Shown here in pieces: positions 1 to 8,795 of a stretch of 64,000 nucleotides of DNA. The stretch is from Mycobacterium sp. Aquia_213 (GTDB taxonomy: Bacteria > Actinomycetota > Actinomycetes > Mycobacteriales > Mycobacteriaceae): the NCBI RefSeq assembly GCF_026625985.1, contig NZ_CP113116.1, positions 868,001-932,000 on the forward strand, given 5' to 3'. A program made the translations under genes and the position numbers. How positions within the stretch are numbered: position 1 is the stretch's first letter; every line of letters begins with the position of its first letter. The notes under the pieces were generated by a model, which did not search any database, was not told the DNA's origin, and was given only the letters and a program-made list of their open reading frames with translations.

Positions 1-263
1 CACATCGGGACGTTCGGTGACCACCAAGGCCGTGGCGGCGGGGGCGGCACATCCGGTCCGGCGAATGACGGTGCGTAGGGCGGCGGGGGTGTGTACCACG
101 CCGGCGGTGCCTGTGGCGGTTTGCACACGCCGGTCGCCTGATTCCACGACATGTTGGAATCGCACTGCGCCGAGCTGATACCCGGCGTCGCGATCACAGC
201 GCCCGCCATCGCCGCGAAGACGACCGCGCCGGCGGCGGACATACGACGAACAAACCACATCAT
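1..263 (-). CDS. small exported proline-rich protein (3' end outside window)
   Basis: Reading on the minus strand from ATG at 263 gives about 87 residues before the window edge. A hydrophobic, Ala-rich signal peptide ending near SSAQC is followed by a short Cys/Trp segment (CDSNMSWNQATGVCKPP) and a Pro/Tyr-rich tail. The start is supported by AGGAGG seven bases upstream; a second ATG follows directly. The layout resembles the many short secreted mycobacterial proteins of unknown function. The gene is divergent from the epimerase at 462. The C-terminus is not visible, so length and family are open. Confidence 0.6.
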   Translation of the reverse strand, partial: MMWFVRRMSAAGAVVFAAMAGAVIATPGISSAQCDSNMSWNQATGVCKPPQAPPAWYTPPPPYAPSFAGPDVPPPPPRPWWSPNVPM

Positions 264-461
264 GATGCGCCTCCTATTGGGCATCCCAACCTTGCTTCGT
301 CCCAGTTTATTTCGTAGACAACGCCACGACCAGCTAACAACGTCCGAGGGCGGCTCCACATCGAGCCCGACCACCCGTGCCATTTCCGATCTTCCGGGGG
401 TTATGCTCCCAACAACATATCAAGTACTTCACATTGCTCCTCGTCATGATTGGAGGGCTTG

Positions 462-1385
462 TTGCTCGACGCGGAGAAGGTTCTGATCACCGGGGCGACG
501 GGCAAGATCGCGTTCCCCATCGCGCGTGCCCTGGCCGCGGCGGGAAACGAGGTATGGGGTGCCGCTCGCCTGAAAGACCCCGCGGACCGCGAAAAACTTG
601 TCGGCGCCGGCGTCTTGCCCGTCGCGCTGGACGTCAGCACCGGCGACTTCTCCGGTCTCCCTGACGATTTCAGCTACGTCTTCCACGCGGCGGTGGATCC
701 CGGCACCGACGACTGGAATCGCTGCATCGAAACGAACGCGCAGATGTCCGGTGAATTGCTCCACCACTGCCGGTCCGCCAAGGGATTCGTCTTCTGCTCC
801 ACCGGCTCGATCTACGCCTACCAGGGACAACGCCCACTGACCGAATCCGATCCGCCGGGAGTGCCGCTGCGGGCGAACTACAGCATGTCCAAGGTTGCGG
901 CCGAGGCGGTTTGCACGTGGATCGCCAAGCACTATCGGATCCCGCTCACCATCATCCGAATCTGTTCGACGTATGGACCCCAGGGCGGTGCCCCAGCCGA
1001 TCGTCTCGATGCGATGCTGGCGGGCAAGCCGATTCGGCTCTATCCCGACAAGCCCAACAATTACAACCCCATCTACGAAGACGACTACGTAGAGCTCGGC
1101 GTCCGCGCCATGGAAGTCGCCGCGGTGCCGCCCGTGGTGGTGAACTGGGCCGGCAGTGAGACGGTCAGCGTCGAGGATTACTGCACGTTCGTGGGTGAGC
1201 TGGTCGGCGTCGAGCCGATCTTCGAATACACGGCCGAGGCGCACACGCCGTTATGGCCGGATGTCACCCACATGCACGACGTGCTCGGCCGCACTAAGGT
1301 GCACTGGCGCGACGGCTTCCGGCGCATGGTCGCGGCGCGCCACCCGGAAATATCGCTGCCCCAGCATGATTCGACGAGATCGTAA
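462..1385 (+). CDS. NAD(P)-dependent epimerase/dehydratase (extended SDR)
   Basis: Extended short-chain dehydrogenase of about 307 residues. The N-terminus has the Rossmann motif ITGATGKIAFPIA, followed by a nucleotide-sugar-epimerase-like body with the catalytic pair in YSMSK (the Tyr and Lys four apart). The start is probably TTG 462 (or TTG 459), because GGAGGG lies at 452-457; an in-frame TTG at 450 would place the Shine-Dalgarno inside the gene. It is followed 11 bases later by the hypothetical gene at 1397 and then by an LLM oxidoreductase, suggesting one transcript. The substrate is unknown. In a catabolic island an oxidoreductase acting on a lipid or sterol-like hydroxyl is as likely as a sugar epimerase. 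Confidence 0.85.
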   Translation: MLDAEKVLITGATGKIAFPIARALAAAGNEVWGAARLKDPADREKLVGAGVLPVALDVSTGDFSGLPDDFSYVFHAAVDPGTDDWNRCIETNAQMSGELLHHCRSAKGFVFCSTGSIYAYQGQRPLTESDPPGVPLRANYSMSKVAAEAVCTWIAKHYRIPLTIIRICSTYGPQGGAPADRLDAMLAGKPIRLYPDKPNNYNPIYEDDYVELGVRAMEVAAVPPVVVNWAGSETVSVEDYCTFVGELVGVEPIFEYTAEAHTPLWPDVTHMHDVLGRTKVHWRDGFRRMVAARHPEISLPQHDSTRS

Positions 1386-1396
1386 GGACGTACGCG

Positions 1397-2140
1397 ATGC
1401 AGCTTCCCGGCACGCCATCCGACGAGGTCGCCGAGGTTCTCGCCGCCGGGCGGGGAGAGATCACCACGCTGTTCGTCTCCATGGCGACTCGCCATCCCGA
1501 CGGAACCGACGCCGAATACCTGCGCTGGCACACGCTTGACCACCGGCCGGAGCAACATCGGCTAGCCGCGGTGCGCGCCTCGTTGCGGCTGGTGTCCACA
1601 CCGGCCTGCCGCTCCGCGCGTGCGGTCAGCGGTGGACCGTTGGACGCGGTCGACCACGTGATGACGTACTTCTTCACCGACGCGGCAGGACTTCAGAACT
1701 TCAACGAATTATCCACGGCCCTAGGCAATGCCGGCCGCAAACTCTCGTTGCTGCCGCCGGTGGAGCGCGGCGTGTACGACGTCGGCAGCCGTGCGGCCGC
1801 GCCCCGGGTCAAGGTCGGGTCGGATGTGCTTCCCTGGCTGCCGGTGCGAGGTGCGTACGTGGTGGTCGAGCGGGGATCGGCAGCGGTGAACCCGCTTGTC
1901 GAGGTCGACGGCGTCGCCGGCGTCTGGTCCGCATTGTCGCGCCAGGTTGACGCCAATCTGGCTAGCGCTCAAGGGAATCAGTCGATCACCTATTGCTTTC
2001 TCGACGACGACCCGGTTGCGACCGCACAACGACTTCGGCCGGTGCTCGCGGCGCGTTGGGCCGAGCCAGGCATCGAACCACTTTTTGCCGCACCATTTTT
2101 CGCGGTGGTTCCGTACGAATGGGATCGATATGTCCCGTAG
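1397..2140 (+). CDS. conserved hypothetical protein, possible ferredoxin-like alpha/beta-barrel fold
   Basis: 247 residues, with AAGGACG just upstream of ATG 1397. The protein seems to consist of two similar halves. The first half (about residues 20-115) starts with a beta strand (ITTLFVSMATR) followed by a short His-containing stretch (WHTLDHRPEQHR); the second (about 150-245) ends in APFFAVVPYEWDRY. This layout recalls EthD/DABB-type tandem alpha-beta barrels. No catalytic motif is recognised. It sits between an epimerase-like SDR and an LLM oxidoreductase with gaps of 11 and about 12 bases, so co-expression is likely. The fold is inferred only from length and strand pattern. Confidence 0.7.
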   Translation: MQLPGTPSDEVAEVLAAGRGEITTLFVSMATRHPDGTDAEYLRWHTLDHRPEQHRLAAVRASLRLVSTPACRSARAVSGGPLDAVDHVMTYFFTDAAGLQNFNELSTALGNAGRKLSLLPPVERGVYDVGSRAAAPRVKVGSDVLPWLPVRGAYVVVERGSAAVNPLVEVDGVAGVWSALSRQVDANLASAQGNQSITYCFLDDDPVATAQRLRPVLAARWAEPGIEPLFAAPFFAVVPYEWDRYVP

Positions 2141-2152
2141 CCAGTGGGCCGC

Positions 2153-3109
2153 ATGCGCGTCGGCTTGATGGTCGGCTCCGACAAGGAGCGCGCGCGTGCC
2201 GACCGGCTGTCCGGGCTCATCGGCGATGCTGTCGCGGCCGAAAGCGACGGTTTCGCCTCGTACTGGATGCCTCAGGTGCCCGGCTACCTCGATGCGATGA
2301 CCGCCGTGACGCTGATCGGGCAGGCAACCGATCGCATCGAAATCGGAACGGCGGTCGTTCCGATTCAGACCCGCCATCCGATGATCATGGCGCAACAAGC
2401 CTTGACCACCCAGATCGCCTGCCGCGGGCGGTTCACCCTCGGCATCGGGCCGTCGCATCATTGGATCGTCAACGGTCAACTCGGATTGGACTACGCGCGC
2501 CCGGCGCGCTTGATCGGCGACTACCTCGACGTGCTCGTGGCGTCGTTCGTCGGACCGGGGACGGTCGACGTCGACAATGACAGCTATCACGTCCACTCGC
2601 CGGTGGATGTCACCGACACCTGCCAGGTTCCAATTCTGTTGTCCGCGTTGGGGCCGACGATGCTGCGACTCGCGGGCGAACGAGCCGGCGGCACCGTGCT
2701 CTGGATGGCGGACGAGCGCGCGATCGGCGACCACGTCGTCCCGCACATCACCGAGGCGGCGACCCGCACCGGGCGGCCCGCGCCACGGATCGTCGCCGGA
2801 GTTCCCGTCGCACTGTGCGCCAACGACGAGGCAGACGCCGCCCGCGCCTACGCCAGCGAGGTGCTCGGGCACGCCGACTTCTCGCCGAACTATGTGCGGG
2901 TGCTGGAACACGGTGACGCGCAGGACGTCGGCGACACCATGGCGGCGGGCGACGAGTCGGCGATCCTGGCCCGGCTGCGCCGCTACCGCGACGCGGGTGC
3001 TACCGATCTGGCGGCGCGAATTGTCCCGTTGGGCAAGGACGCGACGCAACGGACCGAATCACGACGTCGGACCCAGGAGTTTCTCGGGTCACTGTGTCCC
3101 GCGCTGTGA
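2153..3109 (+). CDS. LLM-class (probably F420-dependent) oxidoreductase
   Basis: About 318 residues of the luciferase-like monooxygenase fold: MRVGLMVGSD at the start, then TDRIEIGTAVVPIQTRHP and GRFTLGIGPSHHWI, which are typical TIM-barrel strands of mycobacterial F420-dependent members. ATG 2153 was chosen over GTG 2144 because family members usually begin within a few residues of the first beta strand. It is the third gene of the 462-3109 run and ends one base before the convergent acyl-CoA dehydrogenase. The likely role is F420- or FMN-linked oxidation or reduction of a catabolic intermediate; the cofactor cannot be settled from sequence alone. Confidence 0.85.
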   Translation: MRVGLMVGSDKERARADRLSGLIGDAVAAESDGFASYWMPQVPGYLDAMTAVTLIGQATDRIEIGTAVVPIQTRHPMIMAQQALTTQIACRGRFTLGIGPSHHWIVNGQLGLDYARPARLIGDYLDVLVASFVGPGTVDVDNDSYHVHSPVDVTDTCQVPILLSALGPTMLRLAGERAGGTVLWMADERAIGDHVVPHITEAATRTGRPAPRIVAGVPVALCANDEADAARAYASEVLGHADFSPNYVRVLEHGDAQDVGDTMAAGDESAILARLRRYRDAGATDLAARIVPLGKDATQRTESRRRTQEFLGSLCPAL

Positions 3110-4285
3110 TCAGCGCGTCGGTAGACCGAGCACTCGCGCCGCGATGATATTGCGCTGAATCTCCGACGTGCCGCCAGCGATGGTGCCCGCGTAACTGCTG
3201 ATGTAACGGGTGAACCAGCTGGCGGTAAACACGTTGGGCGCGTGGGGGTTATAGGGTGCCGTGAGTGTCGTGTCGCGCAATCCGTCGACGCCCGCGCCGT
3301 CCAGCGCATGCCGGAGTGCGTTTTGTTCGGCCTCCGAACCGAAGACCTTCAGCACGGACAGGCCCGCCACGTCGACGTCACCGCGAGCCGCCCGCCCCAG
3401 CGCCCTCGAGCCGAGCAGCCGCAGCGCGCAATAGTCCATCGCGATGGTGGCGTAGTGGTCTGCGTTCACCTGGTCCGCCGGGCGGTAGTCCTCGAGAAGC
3501 TGCTCGAGCCGGTTCGCGAAGGCCATCCACATCAAGGTGCGCTCATGACCGAGTGAGCCGTTCGCGACCTGCCATCCGCCACCACGCGGCCCGACGAGAT
3601 TTTCCGCGGGCACCCGGACGTCGTTGAAGAAGACCTCGTTGAAGTCCAGATCGTCGCGGTCGTAGACCGATGCGAAGGGACGGCACACCAGCCCGGGGGT
3701 ATCGGTGGGAATCAGCACCGCACTGATTCCCTTGTGCCTCGGCGCGTTTGGATCGGTGCGAACGAACGTCAGGATGACGTCCGCGTCATGGGCGCCCGAG
3801 GTCCAGACCTTCTGCCCGTTGACCACGAAATGATCGCCGACCAACTCGGCCTTTGTCGAGAGCCCCGCCAGGTCGGAGCCGGCTCCCGGTTCGCTCATGC
3901 CCAATGACGCGGTCATGTCGGCACGCAGAATCGGTACCGCCCAGTGCTGCTTTTGCTCGTCGGTCCCGAAGGACAGCAGCGACGCCGCGATGATGCCGAC
4001 GCCTTGGGGATTGAAGCAGTGGTAGATCCGGCGCCGCGACAGCTCCTCGCGATGCACGAATTGCTGCAGGATGTTCGCGTTGCGCCCGCCGAATTCGGGC
4101 GGATTTCCGGGCAGCAGCCAGCCGTGGTCGAACTGGAGCCGCTGCCAGCGGCGCGACCATTCGGGTACGTGCGATGTCGAGGTAGGTCGTTCCGCGGCCT
4201 GCGCCTGCGTCGGCAGATGCTCGTCGAGAAAGGCGACAAACTCCGCGCGGAAGGCTTCAACCTCGGCGTCAAAGGTGAGTTGCAT
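3110..4285 (-). CDS. acyl-CoA dehydrogenase (FadE type)
   Basis: 391 residues, the normal length for the family. Visible signatures are the FAD/substrate-loop stretch SLGMSEPGAGSDLAGL, VNGQKVWTSGAHDAD in the beta domain and the C-terminal AGGTSEIQRNIIAARVLGLP that binds FAD across the dimer. It is a close paralogue of the protein at 15956: the same MQLTFD start, nearly the same length and the same signature blocks. Enzymes of this type introduce an alpha-beta double bond in acyl-CoAs, and actinobacterial members often work as two-gene heterotetramers on sterol side chains or rings. Here it stands alone, divergent from the hydrolase at 4520. Confidence 0.93.
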   Translation of the reverse strand: MQLTFDAEVEAFRAEFVAFLDEHLPTQAQAAERPTSTSHVPEWSRRWQRLQFDHGWLLPGNPPEFGGRNANILQQFVHREELSRRRIYHCFNPQGVGIIAASLLSFGTDEQKQHWAVPILRADMTASLGMSEPGAGSDLAGLSTKAELVGDHFVVNGQKVWTSGAHDADVILTFVRTDPNAPRHKGISAVLIPTDTPGLVCRPFASVYDRDDLDFNEVFFNDVRVPAENLVGPRGGGWQVANGSLGHERTLMWMAFANRLEQLLEDYRPADQVNADHYATIAMDYCALRLLGSRALGRAARGDVDVAGLSVLKVFGSEAEQNALRHALDGAGVDGLRDTTLTAPYNPHAPNVFTASWFTRYISSYAGTIAGGTSEIQRNIIAARVLGLPTR

Positions 4286-4437
4286 TAATGCTACGAATCA
4301 GGGCCGGGAAGCTCAACGCGCGAATCCCCGTTGGGCTTCCTCTCATTCGTGACGATGGGCAACGGGTGGCCCGGCGCTGCTGACACGTCACCTCCGGGAG
4401 TCGAACGGCCGATTTGGTAGGGCCGTTATAAAAAACC

Positions 4438-4452
4438 GAGAATTACGTTATC
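4438..4452. promoter_or_regulatory. weak 15-bp dyad, possible operator
   Basis: GAGAAT-TAC-GTTATC in the divergent spacer between the genes at 4285 and 4520. It matches the GAGAATnnnATTCTC pattern of the stronger sites at 14928 and 21884 in the left arm and in four of six right-arm positions. The assignment is tentative. Confidence 0.2.
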
Positions 4453-4519
4453 ACCTGCGATCAGGCACGATCTAGACCGAGCCGTCGAAGCCAAGGTCAT
4501 CAACCGCGAAGGTGGATCA

Positions 4520-5392
4520 TTGTCCGAATACGTCGCCGATGAGCAGTTCCAGGTGGTCCGGTTGCGGGACGGTCGGCGACTGAGTTACGCCGAATACGGC
4601 GATCCGAGCGGTTTTCCGGTACTCAACGCGCACGGCGGGCTGGCCTGCCGTCTCGACGTCGCAGCCGCGGCGCCAGTCGCGAACTTGTGCGGGATTCGTC
4701 TCATTTCCCCCGATCGACCGGGCGTCGGGCGGTCGGACCCGCAACCGGGCCGAACCATCCTGGATTGGGCGCGCGACATCACCGAATTACTCGACGGGCT
4801 CGATATCGCCCGATTCGCCGTGATGGGCTGGTCTCTGGGTGGACAGTACGCCGCGGCAGTGAGTTATGCTCTGCCGCAGCGGGTTACGCGCGGTGCAATC
4901 ATCGCCGGGGCTGTGCCGTTGACCGAACCCGGGGTGATCGATGGTCTGCCGAGCATCGATCACACCTACATCCGCATGTCTTGTCGTGCGCCGTGGGCGG
5001 CGCGGCTGGTCTTTCGTGCGATGGGTCTAGCCGCCGTATGCGCCCCGCGACTCTATGGCCGGGTTGCCGCACGCGAACTCGGACAGGCCGACGCGGCGGT
5101 GTTGAGGGCAGACGGTTACCCGACCTTCGCACACATGTCGCGAGAGGCGCTGAGACAACCGCAAGGCGTCGTCGAGGAGTACCGAACCATGGTGCGCCCG
5201 TGGGGCTTTGCGCCCGAGGACATCCACGTCCCAGTGGACATCTGGGCCGGGACGGACGACAAACTGCTGGACCCGTCGTGGCCCGGCGAACTCGCCCGTC
5301 GCATACCGGACGCAACGTTGTATCAGCGACCCGGCGGACACTTCCTCGCCCACCTGTACTACCGGGACATCTTCACGTCGCTACGCGGGTGA
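4520..5392 (+). CDS. alpha/beta hydrolase
   Basis: 290 residues with TTG start at 4520; AAGGTGG lies just upstream. The fold is clear: LNAHGGLACR (oxyanion-hole HG motif), the nucleophile elbow MGWSLGGQ (Ser in G-x-S-x-G) and a C-terminal PGGHFLAH carrying the catalytic His. The likely acid is the Asp in WAGTDDKLLD. This is a soluble esterase or C-C hydrolase type; the substrate is unknown. It overlaps no partner on its strand and converges on the ferredoxin at 5401 with an eight-base gap. Confidence 0.88.
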   Translation: MSEYVADEQFQVVRLRDGRRLSYAEYGDPSGFPVLNAHGGLACRLDVAAAAPVANLCGIRLISPDRPGVGRSDPQPGRTILDWARDITELLDGLDIARFAVMGWSLGGQYAAAVSYALPQRVTRGAIIAGAVPLTEPGVIDGLPSIDHTYIRMSCRAPWAARLVFRAMGLAAVCAPRLYGRVAARELGQADAAVLRADGYPTFAHMSREALRQPQGVVEEYRTMVRPWGFAPEDIHVPVDIWAGTDDKLLDPSWPGELARRIPDATLYQRPGGHFLAHLYYRDIFTSLRG

Positions 5393-5400
5393 TGAGACGT

Positions 5401-5697
5401 TCAGCGCGTGAAGCCCCATTCGGCTTCATTCTCTTCGGTTTTGAGATGCTCGGCCGGATCGTCTGCGTCGGTGAGCGGCGGCTCAGGGGCGCGGAATCTG
5501 CGCTCGCCGAGCTCGGTGATCGCGTGCACCGGGCAGTCCAGCAGCGCCCGCATGACCGCGTCACGATCCGCTTCGGCGACGGTGCCATCCCCGATCAGGG
5601 CCGCATATCCCCAGTCGTCCAGCGAGAAGTATCCGGGCGCGTGCTTGGCGCAGACGCCGAAGCCGTCGCAAATGGTGCGGTCCAGGCGGATTTTCAT
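5401..5697 (-). CDS. single-cluster ferredoxin with C-terminal extension
   Basis: 98 residues. Cys10, Cys16 and Cys55 (TICDGFGVC and DCPVHAI) form the three-cysteine pattern of [3Fe-4S] ferredoxins that usually serve P450s or Rieske oxygenases; the fourth ligand position is not Cys. After the cluster domain there is an extra acidic tail of about 35 residues that the 66-residue ferredoxin at 20682 lacks. Its start overlaps the stop of the NuoF-like gene by four bases, so the two are translationally coupled and probably form an electron-transfer pair. Confidence 0.88.
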   Translation of the reverse strand: MKIRLDRTICDGFGVCAKHAPGYFSLDDWGYAALIGDGTVAEADRDAVMRALLDCPVHAITELGERRFRAPEPPLTDADDPAEHLKTEENEAEWGFTR

Positions 5698-6998
5698 GCG
5701 TGCCTCACAACTTCCGCCTCATACGGTCGGTCGGCGCGGAATGCGCCCCCGGCGCAATCCGGGCAGGTGCCGTCGAGATGCGCGGTGACTTCGGCCGGGA
5801 ATTGGTCGAGCAGGCTGGCGGCGATATTGGTGGCGGCATCCAGCGTCGCGCAGGCCCCGCGTCCGCGCAGCAGCACCGACCAGCGGCGCAACCGGTCGAC
5901 GTCTTCTTTCGTCGCGGCGCCGTCGCGCAGGGCCCCGGCGGCGGCAGCCATCGCCGCCGTCCCGTTGAAGCACGACCCGCACTGCCCGGCATTTTCGCGA
6001 TCGAAGTAGGCCAGCACCGCCGCCGCGACCGCGACGGGGCAATCGTCGGTGATCACCGAGACTGCACCACAGCCCAGACCGCTGCCGAGGCGCCGCATCG
6101 TTTCGTGGTCGAGCGAGGTCTGCAGCACGGTGCGGTTGAGCAGGCCGGCGAAATACCCACCCATCAGCGCTCCACGTACCTGCTCTGGGGAAATACCGTG
6201 CAGGGCAAGCAATTCAGTGAAAGCCAAACCGTGGGGTAGCTCGTAAAGGACCGGCGGTTTGCCGCCACCGGTGATGGTGGCCAAAAACGTGCCCGGCGAC
6301 AGCGACGTGCCCTGCGACCGGAACTCCGACGAGCCGTGACCCTGTAGGTAGGGCAGATTGGCCAGCGTCTCGACATTGCTGACCAACGTGGGCCGATCAT
6401 CGACACCGGCCTCGAAGGGGCGCGGCGGCTTATCGGTCGGCTTGGCCGGGCCGCCGTTGATCGCCCGAACCGCGGCGGTCTCCTCACCGGCCACATACCC
6501 GGGCGCCACCGTCAGTACGTGGACCGTGACGCCTAGCGTGTCGGAATCGAGCTCGCCGAGCGCGGTTTCGACGCTGTGCGCCGACTCCGGGTCGGACACA
6601 TACACGTAGGCGCGGTCCGCGGCCACGATCGCGGCGGCCAGTCGAAGCCCATCCAAGACCAGGTGTGGGCGATTGCGCAGCAGCCAGCGGTCCTTGACCG
6701 AAGCCGGTTCTCCCTCTTCGCCATTCGCGACGACGACGGGGCCAGCGGTGTCCGCGATCAGACGCCCGTTGTCGCGCACTGTCCGCAGCTTCACCACGAG
6801 GGGAAAGGCGGCGCCGCCGCGGCCGACGAGTCCGCTGGATTCGACTTCGCTCAGCAATGCCTCGGCGTCGGCGAGCGGGCGGTAGCCGCCGAGCCGTCGA
6901 TAGGCCACGAGGTCCTCGCGGCCTTGTTCAATGAGCAGCCGCGGTGTGCACCCGGGAAGGGTGGCGGTGGTGATGGTCGTGGACTGGGTGGTGTTCAA
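5694..6998 (-). CDS. NuoF-like NADH-binding flavoprotein (ferredoxin reductase candidate)
   Basis: 434 residues with features of the 51-kDa subunit of complex I and of NAD-reducing hydrogenase diaphorases: GLVGRGGAAFPLVVKL (FMN/NADH glycine-rich loop), VVANGEEGEPASVKDR, VSNVETLANLPYL and a C-terminal Cys-rich region beginning CGSCFNGTAAMAAAAG for a 4Fe-4S cluster. It stands outside any nuo operon and is coupled by a four-base overlap to a 3-Cys ferredoxin. I infer that it passes electrons from NADH to that ferredoxin for an oxygenase rather than taking part in respiration. Confidence 0.87.
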   Translation of the reverse strand: MNTTQSTTITTATLPGCTPRLLIEQGREDLVAYRRLGGYRPLADAEALLSEVESSGLVGRGGAAFPLVVKLRTVRDNGRLIADTAGPVVVANGEEGEPASVKDRWLLRNRPHLVLDGLRLAAAIVAADRAYVYVSDPESAHSVETALGELDSDTLGVTVHVLTVAPGYVAGEETAAVRAINGGPAKPTDKPPRPFEAGVDDRPTLVSNVETLANLPYLQGHGSSEFRSQGTSLSPGTFLATITGGGKPPVLYELPHGLAFTELLALHGISPEQVRGALMGGYFAGLLNRTVLQTSLDHETMRRLGSGLGCGAVSVITDDCPVAVAAAVLAYFDRENAGQCGSCFNGTAAMAAAAGALRDGAATKEDVDRLRRWSVLLRGRGACATLDAATNIAASLLDQFPAEVTAHLDGTCPDCAGGAFRADRPYEAEVVRHA

Positions 6999-7034
6999 AG
7001 CTGGCCTGCCATCGTCTTAGTTAGGCTTGCGCCC

Positions 7035-7508
7035 ATGCGAACTGCCGTGGTGCGTGTCAACGTCGACCCGGAAAGCGTGCTCACGCCCGCACAACTAGGT
7101 GAGGGCATGGCAGCGCTCCTCGAACTCGCGGCGCAGGCCGGCGCGGGCGTGGTCGAGAACGACCTGGGGTCCATGCCCAAAAGCCGCCGTGAAGTCGAAG
7201 TGCTCGTCGCGGCCGAAGACGGCGACACGGCCAAAGAAACTGCGATAGGTTGGTGCGCCAAGGTATTCAGCGTCACCCCGGTCCCGGGCGTGATCACGTT
7301 TGTCAGCCGCGGAACCGATGACGACGCCCACGGCGTGCTCTCCGCGTTCGGCCTCACCGGTGACATCGTGCGCACCCCCGGCGACGAAGGATTCGACGTC
7401 GTCTACGTGACGCTGCGGGAGGCGGACCTCGAACGCATTCCGGAAAGCCGAGTCCACACGGCGCTGGAAGCGTCGCTCAATTGCGAAGTCCACATTCGCG
7501 TCGTGTAG
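7035..7508 (+). CDS. conserved hypothetical protein (157 aa)
   Basis: The reading frame is open further upstream, but ATG 7035 (MRTAVVRVNVDPE) is preferred because upstream codons overlap the divergent NuoF-like gene. The protein is soluble, rich in Asp/Glu/Val, with an alternating strand pattern and no recognised catalytic motif, transmembrane segment or signal peptide. It stands alone on its strand and meets the hydrolase gene (7514) tail to tail. Proteins of this look are found in actinobacterial lipid-catabolic regions, but I cannot assign a function. Confidence 0.75.
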   Translation: MRTAVVRVNVDPESVLTPAQLGEGMAALLELAAQAGAGVVENDLGSMPKSRREVEVLVAAEDGDTAKETAIGWCAKVFSVTPVPGVITFVSRGTDDDAHGVLSAFGLTGDIVRTPGDEGFDVVYVTLREADLERIPESRVHTALEASLNCEVHIRVV

Positions 7509-7513
7509 CGCCA

Positions 7514-8380
7514 TTACGAGCCCAGGAACTCGAGAATCGCGGGTGCCGCCTGCACCCAAGTGTCGAACATGTTGAAGTGCTTGACCCGGCCCGCCGCGCG
7601 GTCCTCGGACGCACGCTCCCAGGCGTCCTCGGGCCACGGCGGGTCGATCAGCTTCGATCCCTTGATCAGGCAGCTGACTTCCAGCGACGTCCGCTTGGGG
7701 TGATCCATGTCGTTCTCGCCGCCACGAATGATCAACGTGGGAACCTTTATCCGGTCGAACATTTCGTCCTCGACACCGGGAATCGTCTGCCCCGGCTTGG
7801 AAACGAATGCGTTGAGCCAGCGCAGCATGATCTTGAGGAAGTCGGCGGATTCGAAGTCGAGGAACCGTTGCTTGTTGGCGGGGTTCTCCGCGATCCGGTC
7901 GCGCCATTCGGTCACCTGCACCACGCCGTCCATCCCGGTGCCGCGCACCGCGAGAATGCTCGGGATGATGTAGAAGGAGCCGAGCACGAAACTGCCGTAG
8001 ATGCCGCCGACGATGTTCCACACAACGAGCTTGGTGACCATCTCGGGGTAGAGCATCGTCGTCAGCATGGAATCCCTTGCGCCGCCGGATCCTCCGGCGA
8101 GAATGCAGCGCTCGAAGCCCAGCCCGGTGACCAGCTTGTGCAGTGTCTCGGCGCGCATGTGCGACTCGCTTTGCCCGTAGAACTGGACATCGGAGGCCCC
8201 GCAGTTGGGCCGGTCCCACAGCAGCACCCGGTAGCCACCCGCGGCCAATGCTTCCGCGAGCGGACGCAAGCCTTCGATTTCCTTGCTGAACCGCCCGCCG
8301 GGCGTCAGGGCGATGAGATCACCTGAGTCACCGAGGATTTCGTAGACGACATTTCCCCCGTTGATCTCGATTGAAGGCAC
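7514..8380 (-). CDS. alpha/beta hydrolase
   Basis: 288 residues starting at GTG 8380, with AGGAGAAAC directly upstream. It has LIALTPGGRFS at the oxyanion strand, VLLWDRPNCGASD, and the nucleophile elbow LAGGSGGARDS, where the central Ser fits G-x-S-x-G. The C-terminal His region is less obvious. It is the last gene of a minus-strand set whose upstream members are a Rieske ferredoxin and two amidohydrolases. This resembles meta-cleavage-product hydrolases of ring degradation, but the substrate is inferred only from context. Confidence 0.85.
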   Translation of the reverse strand: MPSIEINGGNVVYEILGDSGDLIALTPGGRFSKEIEGLRPLAEALAAGGYRVLLWDRPNCGASDVQFYGQSESHMRAETLHKLVTGLGFERCILAGGSGGARDSMLTTMLYPEMVTKLVVWNIVGGIYGSFVLGSFYIIPSILAVRGTGMDGVVQVTEWRDRIAENPANKQRFLDFESADFLKIMLRWLNAFVSKPGQTIPGVEDEMFDRIKVPTLIIRGGENDMDHPKRTSLEVSCLIKGSKLIDPPWPEDAWERASEDRAAGRVKHFNMFDTWVQAAPAILEFLGS

Positions 8381-8395
8381 GCGTTTCTCCTGTAG

Positions 8396-8794
8396 TTAGG
8401 CCTGGACCAGAACGTCGTTGCCGACGACACGCACCGGATAGGTGCGGATACTCCACTCCGGCTTGACCGCGGTGGTGCCGGTCGCCAGCTCGAAACCCCA
8501 TTGGTGCCAAGGGCAGTAGATGAACTCGAGGTCTCGCACCATCACCGCGTCGCCGGGCACGGTCTCGTCGACGATCGTCCGTCCGCGCGGGCGCCCCGAG
8601 CACAGCGGACCGCCCTCGTGTGGGCAGTAATTCGCGATGGCGTAGAAGGTGCCGTTGACGTTGTAGACACCGACGCCGTGACGTCCGATCGGTACCAGCT
8701 TGTGCTTGCCCGGCGGAATCTCGTCTACGGTGGCGACAACGTGCTCGCGGCCCTGGGCGAGACGTGGCTCGGGCCGTTTGGTTTCCTCCGTCAA
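8396..8794 (-). CDS. Rieske [2Fe-2S] ferredoxin-like protein
   Basis: About 132 residues when read from TTG 8794, one base after the stop of the amidohydrolase. The two ligand motifs are NYCPHEGGPLC (C-x-H) and YCPWHQWGFEL (C-x2-H), the complete Rieske set. There is no oxygenase alpha-subunit catalytic domain, so this is a ferredoxin or a small Rieske partner. The frame remains open further upstream, but that would overlap the amidohydrolase. The neighbours suggest electron supply to an oxygenase or a sensor role within the same catabolic operon. Confidence 0.88.
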   Translation of the reverse strand: MTEETKRPEPRLAQGREHVVATVDEIPPGKHKLVPIGRHGVGVYNVNGTFYAIANYCPHEGGPLCSGRPRGRTIVDETVPGDAVMVRDLEFIYCPWHQWGFELATGTTAVKPEWSIRTYPVRVVGNDVLVQA

Positions 8795-8795
8795 C

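Noticed and set aside
1721..3049. 442-residue minus-strand frame opposite the LLM oxidoreductase
   Set aside because: Antisense to genes with recognisable family motifs; no domain of its own.
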